A program made the position numbers and the translations under genes. A DNA stretch of 64,000 nucleotides from an uncultured Kiritimatiellota bacterium (GTDB taxonomy: Bacteria > Verrucomicrobiota > Kiritimatiellia > RFP12 > UBA1067): NCBI GenBank assembly GCA_934667425.1, contig CAKULV010000006.1, positions 13,439 through 77,438 of the forward strand. Direction: 5' to 3'. Below are positions 10,401 to 18,337 of this stretch, in pieces. A model generated the notes under the pieces. The model saw nothing but the letters and a program-made list of their open reading frames with translations, had not been told where the DNA came from and searched no databases. How positions within the stretch are numbered: the stretch's first letter is position 1; every line of letters starts with the position of its first letter.

Positions 10401-10973
10401 GCGATCAAGTCCGACGGGCGCTTCGAGTTCAGCGACCTTGAGGCATACACGAAGACCTTCCGCGCCCGGAAGACGATCGGCGCGTCTGACCTACCGGCGA
10501 TCCGCACGGCCCTGCTGAGGGACTTCGGAAGCATTCGAGAGCCGAGCTGGTCGGTCGCGGACTGCTTCCAGGCGGCGGCGCGTCTCCTGCGTGGCGAGAG
10601 GGAATATCGGCCGGGCAAGGTCTACGGCTTCTTGCAGCCGCCGAAGGGGGTGTCGGCACCCGTTGACGTGGAAGCCGCCGACCTTCGCACGGCCGCCCAG
10701 GCGCTCGATCTCTCGACCTTCCTGCCGCCGGAGATACGCGTTGGGACCATTGCCATCGGCCCGGCGGATTTCCTCTATGCAGCGCTTGACGTTCTCGTCA
10801 CGGGCGCGGAGTCTGTGCGCGTGACGCCGCGCGAGCAGCTTGGCTCATTCCGCGACATCGACGTATTTGAGCGCTTCCGCATGGGCGGAACCTGGATGCA
10901 CTCGCCTGAATTCAAGGACGCCTACCTGACGGATAGACTTCGCCTTCAGTTGTGGACACTGCGGTTTGAATGA
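7443..10973 (+). CDS. Exported GH50 agarase-like enzyme fused to a polysaccharide-deacetylase-like domain
   Basis: A 1176-residue protein. It has an N-terminal signal peptide (hydrophobic run after MWKKEF), a beta-sandwich of ~200 residues, and a GH50-type TIM barrel to about residue 680. Key features are KATGFFRTEKVGGKWW, the acid/base E452 in GWFSDNEQSWG and the nucleophile E575 in ASEFHFGCYEPG. A Gly/Pro/Ala-rich linker (~680-719) leads to a second domain from residue 720. That domain begins FFDTEDY and contains YHTRHPD and FACPPGNS, which correspond to the Asp, His-x2-3-His and Arg/Pro motifs of NodB-like carbohydrate esterases (CE4 fold). Known GH50 enzymes are beta-agarases. ATG 7443 is chosen because it directly precedes the signal peptide; the frame is open back to 7302. 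The fusion is unusual. Confidence 0.75.
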   Translation: MWKKEFNLFVMLSCAFGLAWALTGEASAVEAMRVSAFGVATASTDAGPLYRVRLGAPRPGAWSGLRLDFPAPRDLSSVGLVRANLTNETDRSVRVYCKLRADTLQGRIPECYLDLPPNACRMMSLPIFAERWMLDRDLGLKALKRGPGVGKVASYDVTKTRGFVFYTEPSVGDCAFGVSNFTLVSSDGLGGAVQLKADSFLPWVDGFGQGNFTDWRGKAHSVDDLKAAAMRETAELSSSSPGIPQADRFGGWEGGPKLKATGFFRTEKVGGKWWIVDPDGRLFFSHGVGHYAMRQPTGISKREEYFESLPPDKGEARPFYATLTEPAFMGFYGKPENLPCRTFDFYGWNLFRKYGEDWRTRDREMAHRRARAWGLNTLSSGQSEDARSGASRIPYTVTISTKARPIAGAKGYWGSLTDFFSPEFEARVRKAVGEKRAAGTNEYCLGWFSDNEQSWGYSGAALGRAVLASPDDQPAKVEFLRRLGAKGIPATDVPEAELEAFGAALAERYYSTVRAAIKEVAPNALYLGDRIAWAFPDVYRAASRHVDILSVNVYDYTPSVDLPTGSADCPMVASEFHFGCYEPGFFYAGLIPVASQQARADAYRRYVEAALDHPRYVGTHWFMWYDCPTSGATWGGNANAQCGFVSIADVPYRELTDAVRATAAEMYPRRYGKAAEAAGGPFNHGRIPAHPDVVNPVPGQDRGNSSAAGNPGAREAVPPTKVMLFFDTEDYTCDRANDPIRDIAHILTAEGVRGNFNIVGYLALRLVELRRFDVIDALKPHVLGTQTLYHTRHPDIAELGDDPDYARSYRRTMIDEARGIGMIEAVLGEDRCLFACPPGNSLSPAAFDAYSDMGIIINAGTGFYGTKKADGSYWRQMLMRSDGKALGLWYFNQIHVPYYQGFGIQNDLMPGSDEKYRNLPKTLDDLSRWDFVALYMHPMMAVKTQYWDAINYRGGNNVEWRKWKPAPDRDPADTAVYYERLRALIRAIKSDGRFEFSDLEAYTKTFRARKTIGASDLPAIRTALLRDFGSIREPSWSVADCFQAAARLLRGEREYRPGKVYGFLQPPKGVSAPVDVEAADLRTAAQALDLSTFLPPEIRVGTIAIGPADFLYAALDVLVTGAESVRVTPREQLGSFRDIDVFERFRMGGTWMHSPEFKDAYLTDRLRLQLWTLRFE

Positions 10974-10989
10974 ACGGAGCGCCTCGCGA

Positions 10990-13251
10990 ATGAAACGGAT
11001 CCCCCTGGCATTTCTCTCCCTGTGCATCGCCGGCTACGCGTCGGCGTCGGACGTTGCGCTGTCTCCGGTGACGGGCGAGATCGTCGTCCCGACGGGGGCC
11101 GTGAAGTCCGTCGCGTTCGCCGCCGGGGAGCTGAACGCCATCCTCGCGCGCGCGTTCGGCGCACCGCTGCCGGTCGTGCGCACGCCGACGGCGGGCAGGC
11201 TTTCCGTCGTTCTGGGCGACTGCGCCGAGGCCCGCGCGGCGGGTATCGACGTCGCCGCGCTTGCGCATGACGCCTTTACGGTGAAGGTCACGCCGACGCG
11301 CGTGTTCATCGCCGGGCGCGACGATCCGGCGCTCGACCTGAAGGATCGCCTGGCGAACGCCGACCGCCACGGGTGCACTGCCGGCGACGGCGAGCGCGCG
11401 ACGCTCTTCGGCGTCTACGCGTTCCTTGAGCGCCATTTCGGCGTGCGGTTCTACTTCCCCGGCGACCTCGGCACGATCGTGCCCAAGGCGTCCGTCGTGC
11501 GCCTGCCGATTGGATGCGAGACGAAGGGGCCGATCTTCACGGTGCGCAGCATCTACTACAACGGGGACGGCGCGGTCCCCGGCGAGACGGATCGTCGGCG
11601 CGCGGCGGGCTGGAAGGCCCTGTCCGGGCTGCGCCTCCGTCTGCAGACGCAGTCCGTGCCCTGCTGCCACGGCCAGCGCGGCTTTTCGTTCCCCGAGCGC
11701 TTCCACAAGACCCACCCCGAGTACTTCGCGCTCGTCCGGCGCGACGGGCGGCTCGTGCGCGACGTCGCCGAACAAATCAAGTCGGACTTTGACGTTCAGA
11801 TGTGCCACACGTCGGGCCTCTGGGACGAGATGTACGCGGACTGCAAGGCCTATCTCTCGGGCCGGCCCGCCGCGTTGCGCGGCATCCGCCCGTACCGGGG
11901 GCACAATGCGGACGGCTGGAACCGCAACTGCGTCGGGAAGTTCATCGACGTCATGCCGCAGGACGGCATGCCCCAGTGCCTATGCGCGAACTGCCAGCGC
12001 ACCTACGACAAGTCGTCCCGGAACTTCGCGACGGACCTCATCTGGGGCAACACCGCCAAGCTTGCCAACCGGCTGAAGGCGGCCGGGTTCGATGACTTCG
12101 TCCTGACGCAGATGGCCTATCCGCCGTATCGGGACGTCCCGAAGTTCGACCTGCCTCCGAACATTTGGGTCATGGTGGCGGAGATGGGGCCATGGGGCGT
12201 GGTGCGGAAGGGCAAGACGGACGGCGAGATCGACGAAGTCCGGCGCTGGGCGGAGAAGCTCGGGCACAAGGTATGGATGTGGACGTACCCGAGCAAGTTC
12301 GGCGCGAAGGCGACGCCGGGCGCGCCCGACATGGCGCCGCGCGCGTGGGCGCGCTACTTCAAGAGGACGGTTCCCTATTCCTACGGCGCGTTCTGCGAGA
12401 GCGAGTGCGAGAAGACGATCTTCCACTACCTGAACTACTACCTGTTCTCGCGCGTCGCCTGGGAGGAGGAGGTCGACGTCGAGGCCGTGCTGGACGAGCA
12501 CTTCCGCCTCATGTTCGGCGCGGCCGCCACGGAGATGGCGCGGTTCTACGACGACTTGGAGCGGAAATGGACGAGGGAAGTGCTCTTCCGCTGGTTTGAC
12601 GGCAAGGAGGGCGACGAGTTCTGCGTCTCATCCGACGTGCGCCTGTGGCGTCAGGTCTATACGCCTGCCGTGCGGGCGGAGTGGACGCGGCTTTTTGAAC
12701 AGGCGGAGGCCAAGGTCGCCGGCGACTCCGATTCGCTTGCTCGCGTCCGCTTCATCCGCCATGAGTTCCTCGACTACCTCAAGTCGGTCGGCGAGGCGTT
12801 CGACCGCGCGGCCGAACCGGAGCGGGCGCGTGCGCGTTTCCGCGCACTGTCGCCGGCGGCGAACCTGATTCCGCCTCAGACGGAGCCACGGCATCTCGTC
12901 GTCACCAACTTCGCGCAGTGGGCGCAGGTGCGGCATTCGCTTCAGGGCAAGGTCAAGCCCGGCACGCGCTATCGCCTCTCGGCCCTGATCCGCCTTAAGG
13001 ACGCGAAGCCGGAAGGGCCGCACCCCAACGGCTGCTGCTTCTTCGCATGCCATGCCGGCGGCTGGCGGTGGTTCCCGGGACGGCAGGCCGCCTTCTGCGG
13101 GACTCTCGACTGGACGCACGTTTCCTATGCGTTCAAGACTCCGGACGTGCTGAAGACGGACGTGGAAGACGCCGTCTCCTTCCAGTTCGGCCGCGGCACA
13201 GGCGAGGCCTGGATCGACTGCTTCTCCATAGAGGAGGTGAATGACCGATGA
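10990..13251 (+). CDS. Exported DUF4838 domain protein
   Basis: A 753-residue protein with a signal peptide (MKRIPLAFLSLCIAGYASAS). The N-terminal ~150 residues resemble the alpha-glucuronidase N-terminal fold, and FGVYAFLERHFGVRFYFPGD is the hallmark entry to DUF4838. A Cys cluster (CLCANC, near residue 335) matches the CENDSPGACRCEKC patch of the partial protein at the window start. The C-terminal ~120 residues look like a carbohydrate-binding beta-sandwich. GGAG lies about 10 nt upstream of ATG 10990, which is preferred over the in-frame ATG at 10966 that overlaps the previous gene. Its stop overlaps the next start (ATGA), so it belongs to the operon. The function is unknown; DUF4838 proteins are presumed glycan-active. 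Confidence 0.75.
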   Translation: MKRIPLAFLSLCIAGYASASDVALSPVTGEIVVPTGAVKSVAFAAGELNAILARAFGAPLPVVRTPTAGRLSVVLGDCAEARAAGIDVAALAHDAFTVKVTPTRVFIAGRDDPALDLKDRLANADRHGCTAGDGERATLFGVYAFLERHFGVRFYFPGDLGTIVPKASVVRLPIGCETKGPIFTVRSIYYNGDGAVPGETDRRRAAGWKALSGLRLRLQTQSVPCCHGQRGFSFPERFHKTHPEYFALVRRDGRLVRDVAEQIKSDFDVQMCHTSGLWDEMYADCKAYLSGRPAALRGIRPYRGHNADGWNRNCVGKFIDVMPQDGMPQCLCANCQRTYDKSSRNFATDLIWGNTAKLANRLKAAGFDDFVLTQMAYPPYRDVPKFDLPPNIWVMVAEMGPWGVVRKGKTDGEIDEVRRWAEKLGHKVWMWTYPSKFGAKATPGAPDMAPRAWARYFKRTVPYSYGAFCESECEKTIFHYLNYYLFSRVAWEEEVDVEAVLDEHFRLMFGAAATEMARFYDDLERKWTREVLFRWFDGKEGDEFCVSSDVRLWRQVYTPAVRAEWTRLFEQAEAKVAGDSDSLARVRFIRHEFLDYLKSVGEAFDRAAEPERARARFRALSPAANLIPPQTEPRHLVVTNFAQWAQVRHSLQGKVKPGTRYRLSALIRLKDAKPEGPHPNGCCFFACHAGGWRWFPGRQAAFCGTLDWTHVSYAFKTPDVLKTDVEDAVSFQFGRGTGEAWIDCFSIEEVNDR

Positions 13252-14921
13252 AACAGAAGGACGCGAGACTTAGACTTGTGCTGGCTGCGCTGCTTGCCGC
13301 AGGATCGTCCATTTCCGCCGGCGCGACGAGCGGGCACGTTCACTTCCGCATGTTGTGCGGGCTGGCGGACGTCAAGGCCGTGGACTATCGTGTAGACGGC
13401 AACGTCAAGGCCGGGCGCTTCTCCTTCCGCTCGCCGGACGGGGATGCGGAATGGCTGAGCCTTGATGTCTCGGCGACGGTGAACGGGCGCGCGCTGCCGA
13501 GGCTTGTGCCGACGGACATGCGCGCGAACGGCCTGACGGCCGACGCCCACACGCTCGTCTACACGAATGCCGAGGCGCGCGCCGAGTTGACGTTCGAGGC
13601 GACGCGCGCCATCCTGCGGCTGACCGTGCGCCGGGCCGCACCCCAGGCGATCGGCGAGATCGTCGTCGGCACGGGCAGCCGATCGGACGCCGGGCGTCTA
13701 TTCGATCCATCCGTGCGCTTCACGCCCTATCACGTGTTCAGCGCGGCCGAACCCTGCGTGATCCAGCCGGGGCTCGCGAGCCCGCCGCCGTGGATCCTGT
13801 CGTACCGGCGCGAGTGCCGCGCCGGCTGGTGGTCGGCGGCGCTGGAGCCCGATCCCGCGCGGATCGACTTCTCCTCTTTCGCGCACGTGCCGTCAGGTGA
13901 CGGACGGCTCGCCTGGGCCGTCCGCTACCCGAAGGTCGATCCGGCGTCCGGCGACTTCGTCGCGCCGCCGCTCGTATTCCGCTTCGGCGACCGCGATCCG
14001 CTTGCCGCGCTCGCTCGCCACGTAGCGGACCTGCGCGCAGACGGGAAGATGCGCGTTCCCGAGCGGAACCTCCCCGCCTGGCACGGGGACACGCTCGCCT
14101 GCACCTGGCGCAACCAGAAGGGGCCTGACCGTCGCGCGCAGGCGGACGAGGCGAATACCGAGGCCTTCGTGAAGATGCTGGAGGATCACGGCATTGACTT
14201 CGGCACGCTGATCATCGACGACTTCTGGGGGGACCGGCACGGCCTGTGGGAAGCAGACCCGAAGAAGTGGCCCGACCTGCGCGGCTTCATCGACCGCCAG
14301 CACGCGAAGGGCCGTCATGTCCTCCTCTGGATCTGCACGGACGGCGACGGCCTGCCCGAGGACGAACGCATCGGCAATCTCTGGAATCCCGAGAGCCCGG
14401 CCTTTCTCGCCCGCCTGAGGGAATCGGCGCGGCGCATGCTGTCCTCCGGGCCCGGCTGCTACGACGCGGACGGCGTCAAGTTCGACTTCACGTCGGACAT
14501 GCCGAACGACTATCGCGGCCGCAGGCAGAAGCACGTGGGTTGCGGCTTCGTGCTGGAGCGCTTCCGCGTCCTGAGCGAGGCCCTGCTTGCGGTCAAGCCC
14601 CAGGCCGTGCTCGACTACCAGTGCACGAACCCGTACTTCACGCACACGCTTACGATGCTGCGCCTGAACGACTACTTCGGCGTTCCCGGGCACGGCCTCG
14701 CCGAGATGCGCCTGCGCGCGCGGATAGCAGGCATCTGCGCCCCCGGCGCGGTCATAGACTCCGACCATATCTCCTTCCGCGAGTTCCCCTATGCCGGCGG
14801 CTACGACTTCTTCCGCCAGTGCCGCGAATTCGGCGTCGAGTCGCTCTACCTCAACGAGGACGACCTCAAGGATCCGGAGCTGCTGTCGATACTTCAGAAA
14901 GAAAGGAAAGCGGACCGATGA
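13248..14921 (+). CDS. Exported GH36/GH31-like TIM-barrel glycosidase
   Basis: A 557-residue protein with a signal peptide ending near GAT. An N-terminal beta-rich region (to ~270) precedes a TIM barrel. LIIDDFWG (after strand 4), HAKGRHVLLWICTDG and DGVKFDFTSD resemble the alpha-galactosidase superfamily (GH-D/GH36, also GH31); D413 in VKFDF sits at the position of the catalytic nucleophile. Alpha-galactosidase activity would suit a galactan cluster, but the family assignment is from pattern only. The start ATG overlaps the DUF4838 stop and its stop overlaps the next ATG, so four adjacent genes are translationally coupled or nearly so. Confidence 0.6.
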   Translation: MKQKDARLRLVLAALLAAGSSISAGATSGHVHFRMLCGLADVKAVDYRVDGNVKAGRFSFRSPDGDAEWLSLDVSATVNGRALPRLVPTDMRANGLTADAHTLVYTNAEARAELTFEATRAILRLTVRRAAPQAIGEIVVGTGSRSDAGRLFDPSVRFTPYHVFSAAEPCVIQPGLASPPPWILSYRRECRAGWWSAALEPDPARIDFSSFAHVPSGDGRLAWAVRYPKVDPASGDFVAPPLVFRFGDRDPLAALARHVADLRADGKMRVPERNLPAWHGDTLACTWRNQKGPDRRAQADEANTEAFVKMLEDHGIDFGTLIIDDFWGDRHGLWEADPKKWPDLRGFIDRQHAKGRHVLLWICTDGDGLPEDERIGNLWNPESPAFLARLRESARRMLSSGPGCYDADGVKFDFTSDMPNDYRGRRQKHVGCGFVLERFRVLSEALLAVKPQAVLDYQCTNPYFTHTLTMLRLNDYFGVPGHGLAEMRLRARIAGICAPGAVIDSDHISFREFPYAGGYDFFRQCREFGVESLYLNEDDLKDPELLSILQKERKADR

Positions 14922-16423
14922 AAGCGCTGCTTGTGAAAGCGCTGCTTGTCGCGGGGTCGGCCATGTCCGCCTGCGCGTCGGGCGAGAAGATGATCTGGGG
15001 GGAGCTCACCCACCTCGGCGTCAACCTCTGGAGCGACCTGCCGCGCGAGAAATGCCCGTATCCGTGGATGGAGTCGCCGGAGGCGGCCGAGGCCGTGCGG
15101 ACGCAGTACACGGCGGCCGACCACGTCCGCTTCGACGAGACGTTCTGGCGCGAGGTCTCGGTGCCGACCCTCCAGAAGGGCGGCGTGAACCTGATCCTCG
15201 TGGATCTCGCTGAGGCGGTCGTATACCCGAGCCATCCCGAGCTGGCCGTGAAGGGCAGCTGGTCGCCCGAGAAGCTCAAGGCCGAACTTGCGCGCCTGCG
15301 GGCGCTGGGCTTCGAGGTGGTGCCTAAGATCAACTTTTCGGCCTCGCACGACATCTGGCTCAAGGACTACCACCGCATGGTCGCGACGCCGACGTACTAC
15401 CAGGTGTGCCGCGACATCATCCGCGACACGATCGAGCTGTTCGACCGCCCGCGCTTCGTGCATCTCGGGCTGGATGAGGAGGTCGCGCTCTTCCAGAGCC
15501 TGCACTCCATCGCCACCGTCCGCCAGGGCGAGCTCTGGTGGCATGACGTCCGCCTCCTGATCGCCGAGGTCGAGAAGTACGGCGCGCGCGCCTGGGTGTG
15601 GAGCGACTACCTGCGGCACCACCCGGTCGAGGACTTCGTGAGGCGGATGCCGAAGAGCGTCGTGCAGAGTCCGTGGACATATACCTATACGCATTTCCAG
15701 AAGTCCGCATCGGGGGTAGATCCGTCCGAGGCGAACAACATGGAAGTCATGGTCAAGCTCGTCAAGGCCGGCTACGACGTCATTCCTTGCGGCTCGAACT
15801 GCTACGGCCGAAAGACCAACCTCGAAGACCTCGTGCGCTTCATGCGTGGTCTGCCCGAAGGCGAGCGGCGGCACGTGATCGGCTTCCTGCACGCGCCGTG
15901 GATCATGACCGACCGCCGCGTAGATCGGCGCACGCGCGAGATCGGAGAGCAGGTGGCGAACGCGATCGCCATCTGGAACGGGACGGATCCGCAGCTGCCG
16001 TGGAGGGGCCGGTGCGGAATGGACGGGCCGGAGATGTTCACGCTCGACTTCGCCCAGCCCGACTTTGAAGAGCGCCTCAGGGCTCTGCCGAGAAAGGGCG
16101 CGTGGATCGCCGTGGAGGCCGCCGACGGAGAGGCCGTCGCGGCGGCGCGGCGGATTGCGGCGGCGGAACGGATCCATCAGGCGGTTCTCGTGACGGGAGG
16201 GGGGATGTGGGCCGCGCTCCGTACGGCCGTGCCGGGCATCCTGCTTGGCCTTCGTGATGCGGTGCGCGACGACGCGGAGCTGCGCGCGGCGACATTCGCC
16301 GACTGTCGGCTCGTGCGTATTGCGGACGACGCGAAGCTTACGAAGGACGTCGTCGACCATTTCCGCGGCTGGCGCGGCCTCACGGTCGGAAAGCGCGCCG
16401 AGGCGGATTTCAGGATCAAGTGA
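14918..16423 (+). CDS. Exported TIM-barrel protein, GH20-like
   Basis: A 501-residue protein. The ATG at 14918 (ATGA overlap with the upstream stop) is followed by a signal peptide (VKALLVAGSAMSACASG), so it is preferred over the much longer open frame starting at 14246, which is a shadow of the upstream gene. The body is a TIM barrel. FVHLGLDEEV near residue 182 resembles the catalytic Asp-Glu pair of GH20 hexosaminidases, and the barrel order KINFSASHD, then FVHLGLDEE, then ARAWVWSDYL is GH20-like. The C-terminal ~90 residues form a separate alpha/beta region. Family membership is tentative and the substrate is unknown. Confidence 0.55.
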   Translation: MKALLVKALLVAGSAMSACASGEKMIWGELTHLGVNLWSDLPREKCPYPWMESPEAAEAVRTQYTAADHVRFDETFWREVSVPTLQKGGVNLILVDLAEAVVYPSHPELAVKGSWSPEKLKAELARLRALGFEVVPKINFSASHDIWLKDYHRMVATPTYYQVCRDIIRDTIELFDRPRFVHLGLDEEVALFQSLHSIATVRQGELWWHDVRLLIAEVEKYGARAWVWSDYLRHHPVEDFVRRMPKSVVQSPWTYTYTHFQKSASGVDPSEANNMEVMVKLVKAGYDVIPCGSNCYGRKTNLEDLVRFMRGLPEGERRHVIGFLHAPWIMTDRRVDRRTREIGEQVANAIAIWNGTDPQLPWRGRCGMDGPEMFTLDFAQPDFEERLRALPRKGAWIAVEAADGEAVAAARRIAAAERIHQAVLVTGGGMWAALRTAVPGILLGLRDAVRDDAELRAATFADCRLVRIADDAKLTKDVVDHFRGWRGLTVGKRAEADFRIK

Positions 16424-16453
16424 TGCCATTTCAGGAAAAGAAGGAGACAGGAA

Positions 16454-18301
16454 ATGAATACAACCAAGATGACCAGGATATCGCTTCGTATTGCGTTGCT
16501 GTGCGGAACCTTGTTCAGCGGTGTCGCAGCGGAGGATACGTCGTTCATTGGCGTGGACGGAACGGGCGACCTTGCGAATCCGGATCACTGGTCGAATGGG
16601 CGTCCGACGGCATCCGACAAGGCCTATTTCTGGGGGCCGCGAACCGTCACCGCCTCAGCCGATGTCGAGGCCGATCGATGCGAAGTCGCCGCCAGCAACG
16701 GCGACAACTTCTGGAATCTCGCTCCGTACAGGTTTAAGGCCCAGACATTTGCCTTTGGCGCGACGAGTGTTCACGACACGCACATCTTCCTGAATGGCGG
16801 TTCGCTTGTCGCGGCAGGCTACAACGCCGTGTACGTAGGCATGAACGGTTCGTCCGGCAACAGCTTGACGCTTGACAACGCCACGCTTGACTCGGGTGGC
16901 CTCGTGAGATTGGGCTCAAGCAACGCGAACGACGGCACATCCGGCGACGGCAACCTCCTGCTGGTGGGGACGAACGCCACCTTCCGCACGGCGGCGGCAC
17001 GTGACCTTTACGTGGGCGAGGGCGGCGACAGCAATGTCGCGGCGTTCATCGGCTCGAAGACGGTAGACTTCGGCCGATACGTCTACTGCGGCTACAGCGC
17101 GGGCGCGCGCAACAACCGGTTCGTCATGCGGGATGTCGAGTCCGCCAGCTTCGGCGACAATGTCTATGTAGGGTACTCGGCGGGCGCGGACGGGAACTCG
17201 CTGCTTGTCTCGAACGTCACGGCAATGGCGCTCGGCAGCGGGGCGGCATTCCACATCGGATATGCGGGCGCCTGCTCTACGGGCGCAATCTACATGGCCG
17301 AGGGCGCGACAACCCTGCCGTGCGTGAGAGTCGGCACGACGGCCACGGCGACGAACTGTTTCTGCCTCGTTGACGGCGGCGGCGCGTCGTTCACGGCCTT
17401 CAGCCTGACGGAGCATGCCGATCTGAAGGCCGCCGGCAGCTCGATCGAGCTGCGCAACATGACGATCGAGACGACCAATGTGCAGGCGATCGTGGCCACG
17501 AACCTCCACTGGACGCTTGGACCGGGCGCGACGTTCAAGTCAACGTTTGCCGGATGGTCTCCACTTCCGCTGTACGGCGCGGATTCCGGCATAACGGTTG
17601 ATGGTGGCAACATCTTGTTCCCGAAAGCGAACGGCAACATCTTGCTCGGCAGTCGGTCGTACGGGGACGGCATGTTCTTCGACGTCAAGAACGGCGGCAA
17701 GGTGAGCCTTAGCAACGATCTCCGCATCTCGGCAGACAAGTGCCGAATTGACGTTTCCTCCGGCGGCGATCTTTCCGTCAAGAATGTCATCTTCGGCGGA
17801 AGTGACACGGCGTTTACGATCTCCAACGCCACGGTGAAGGTGTCGAACCAGGTTCAGATGCGATACGAAGATTCGGTTTTTGCGGGCGTTGCGACGAACA
17901 ACGTCCTTCGCTTCGTCGGCACGCGGCCGTGCCTTGAGGCGGAGAGTGTCCGGGCGCTCATCCGAGTGAGCGGCGCGACGGATGACGACATGGTCGCACC
18001 GATCTTTGAGTTCGTGGTGCCGGAGCGGGGATATGAGACCGTGCCGATGGACGGCGGTTCGCTGATCTGGCTGCGCACGAACCGGGCGCGTCTGCGTGTG
18101 GATGCCTCTGCCTACCGTGGCGACCGCACCTGGCGGACGCTGATGAAGGCGAGGCAGATCGCGGTAGCCGACTTTGATTCCTTTGTTTCCGGGATCCCGG
18201 AGAACTGCCGTGCGCGGACCGTGAAAGGCGCGGATGGCCTGGTCAAGGAGATCCAGCTCCAGATCCATGTGCCGCATGGCACATGCATCGTCGTCAGGTG
18301 A
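16454..18301 (+). CDS. Exported Gly/Ser/Asn-rich right-handed beta-helix-like protein
   Basis: A 615-residue protein with a signal peptide (ends near GVAAED) followed by irregular ~20-25-residue repeats rich in Gly, Asn, Ser, Ala and Thr (NSLTLDNATLDSGG, DSNVAAFIGSKTV and similar). Such repeats typically form right-handed beta-helices, as in autotransporter passengers or pectate-lyase-like proteins. No beta-barrel translocator follows. The C-terminal ~130 residues (from FEFVVPERGYETVP) are not repetitive and match the end of the protein at 49899-51749, including a terminal Gly-x3-Val-x-Arg-like end (GTCIVVR versus GLAVSIR). A strong AAGGAG site precedes ATG. It sits between enzyme genes, suggesting a surface-bound glycan-associated role; no activity can be assigned. 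Confidence 0.6.
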   Translation: MNTTKMTRISLRIALLCGTLFSGVAAEDTSFIGVDGTGDLANPDHWSNGRPTASDKAYFWGPRTVTASADVEADRCEVAASNGDNFWNLAPYRFKAQTFAFGATSVHDTHIFLNGGSLVAAGYNAVYVGMNGSSGNSLTLDNATLDSGGLVRLGSSNANDGTSGDGNLLLVGTNATFRTAAARDLYVGEGGDSNVAAFIGSKTVDFGRYVYCGYSAGARNNRFVMRDVESASFGDNVYVGYSAGADGNSLLVSNVTAMALGSGAAFHIGYAGACSTGAIYMAEGATTLPCVRVGTTATATNCFCLVDGGGASFTAFSLTEHADLKAAGSSIELRNMTIETTNVQAIVATNLHWTLGPGATFKSTFAGWSPLPLYGADSGITVDGGNILFPKANGNILLGSRSYGDGMFFDVKNGGKVSLSNDLRISADKCRIDVSSGGDLSVKNVIFGGSDTAFTISNATVKVSNQVQMRYEDSVFAGVATNNVLRFVGTRPCLEAESVRALIRVSGATDDDMVAPIFEFVVPERGYETVPMDGGSLIWLRTNRARLRVDASAYRGDRTWRTLMKARQIAVADFDSFVSGIPENCRARTVKGADGLVKEIQLQIHVPHGTCIVVR

Positions 18302-18337
18302 CGATGGGGTTCGGGGGCAAACGACGATAGGAGCATC

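Noticed and set aside
10910..11905. Long minus-strand frame opposite the DUF4838 gene
   Set aside because: Arg/Ala/Val-rich composition typical of an antisense frame in GC-rich coding DNA; no start signals.
14246..14917. Long open frame extending the GH20-like gene upstream
   Set aside because: It runs in another frame through the GH36-like gene and reads as Arg/Ala/Pro-rich noise; the ATG at 14918 is followed by a proper signal peptide.
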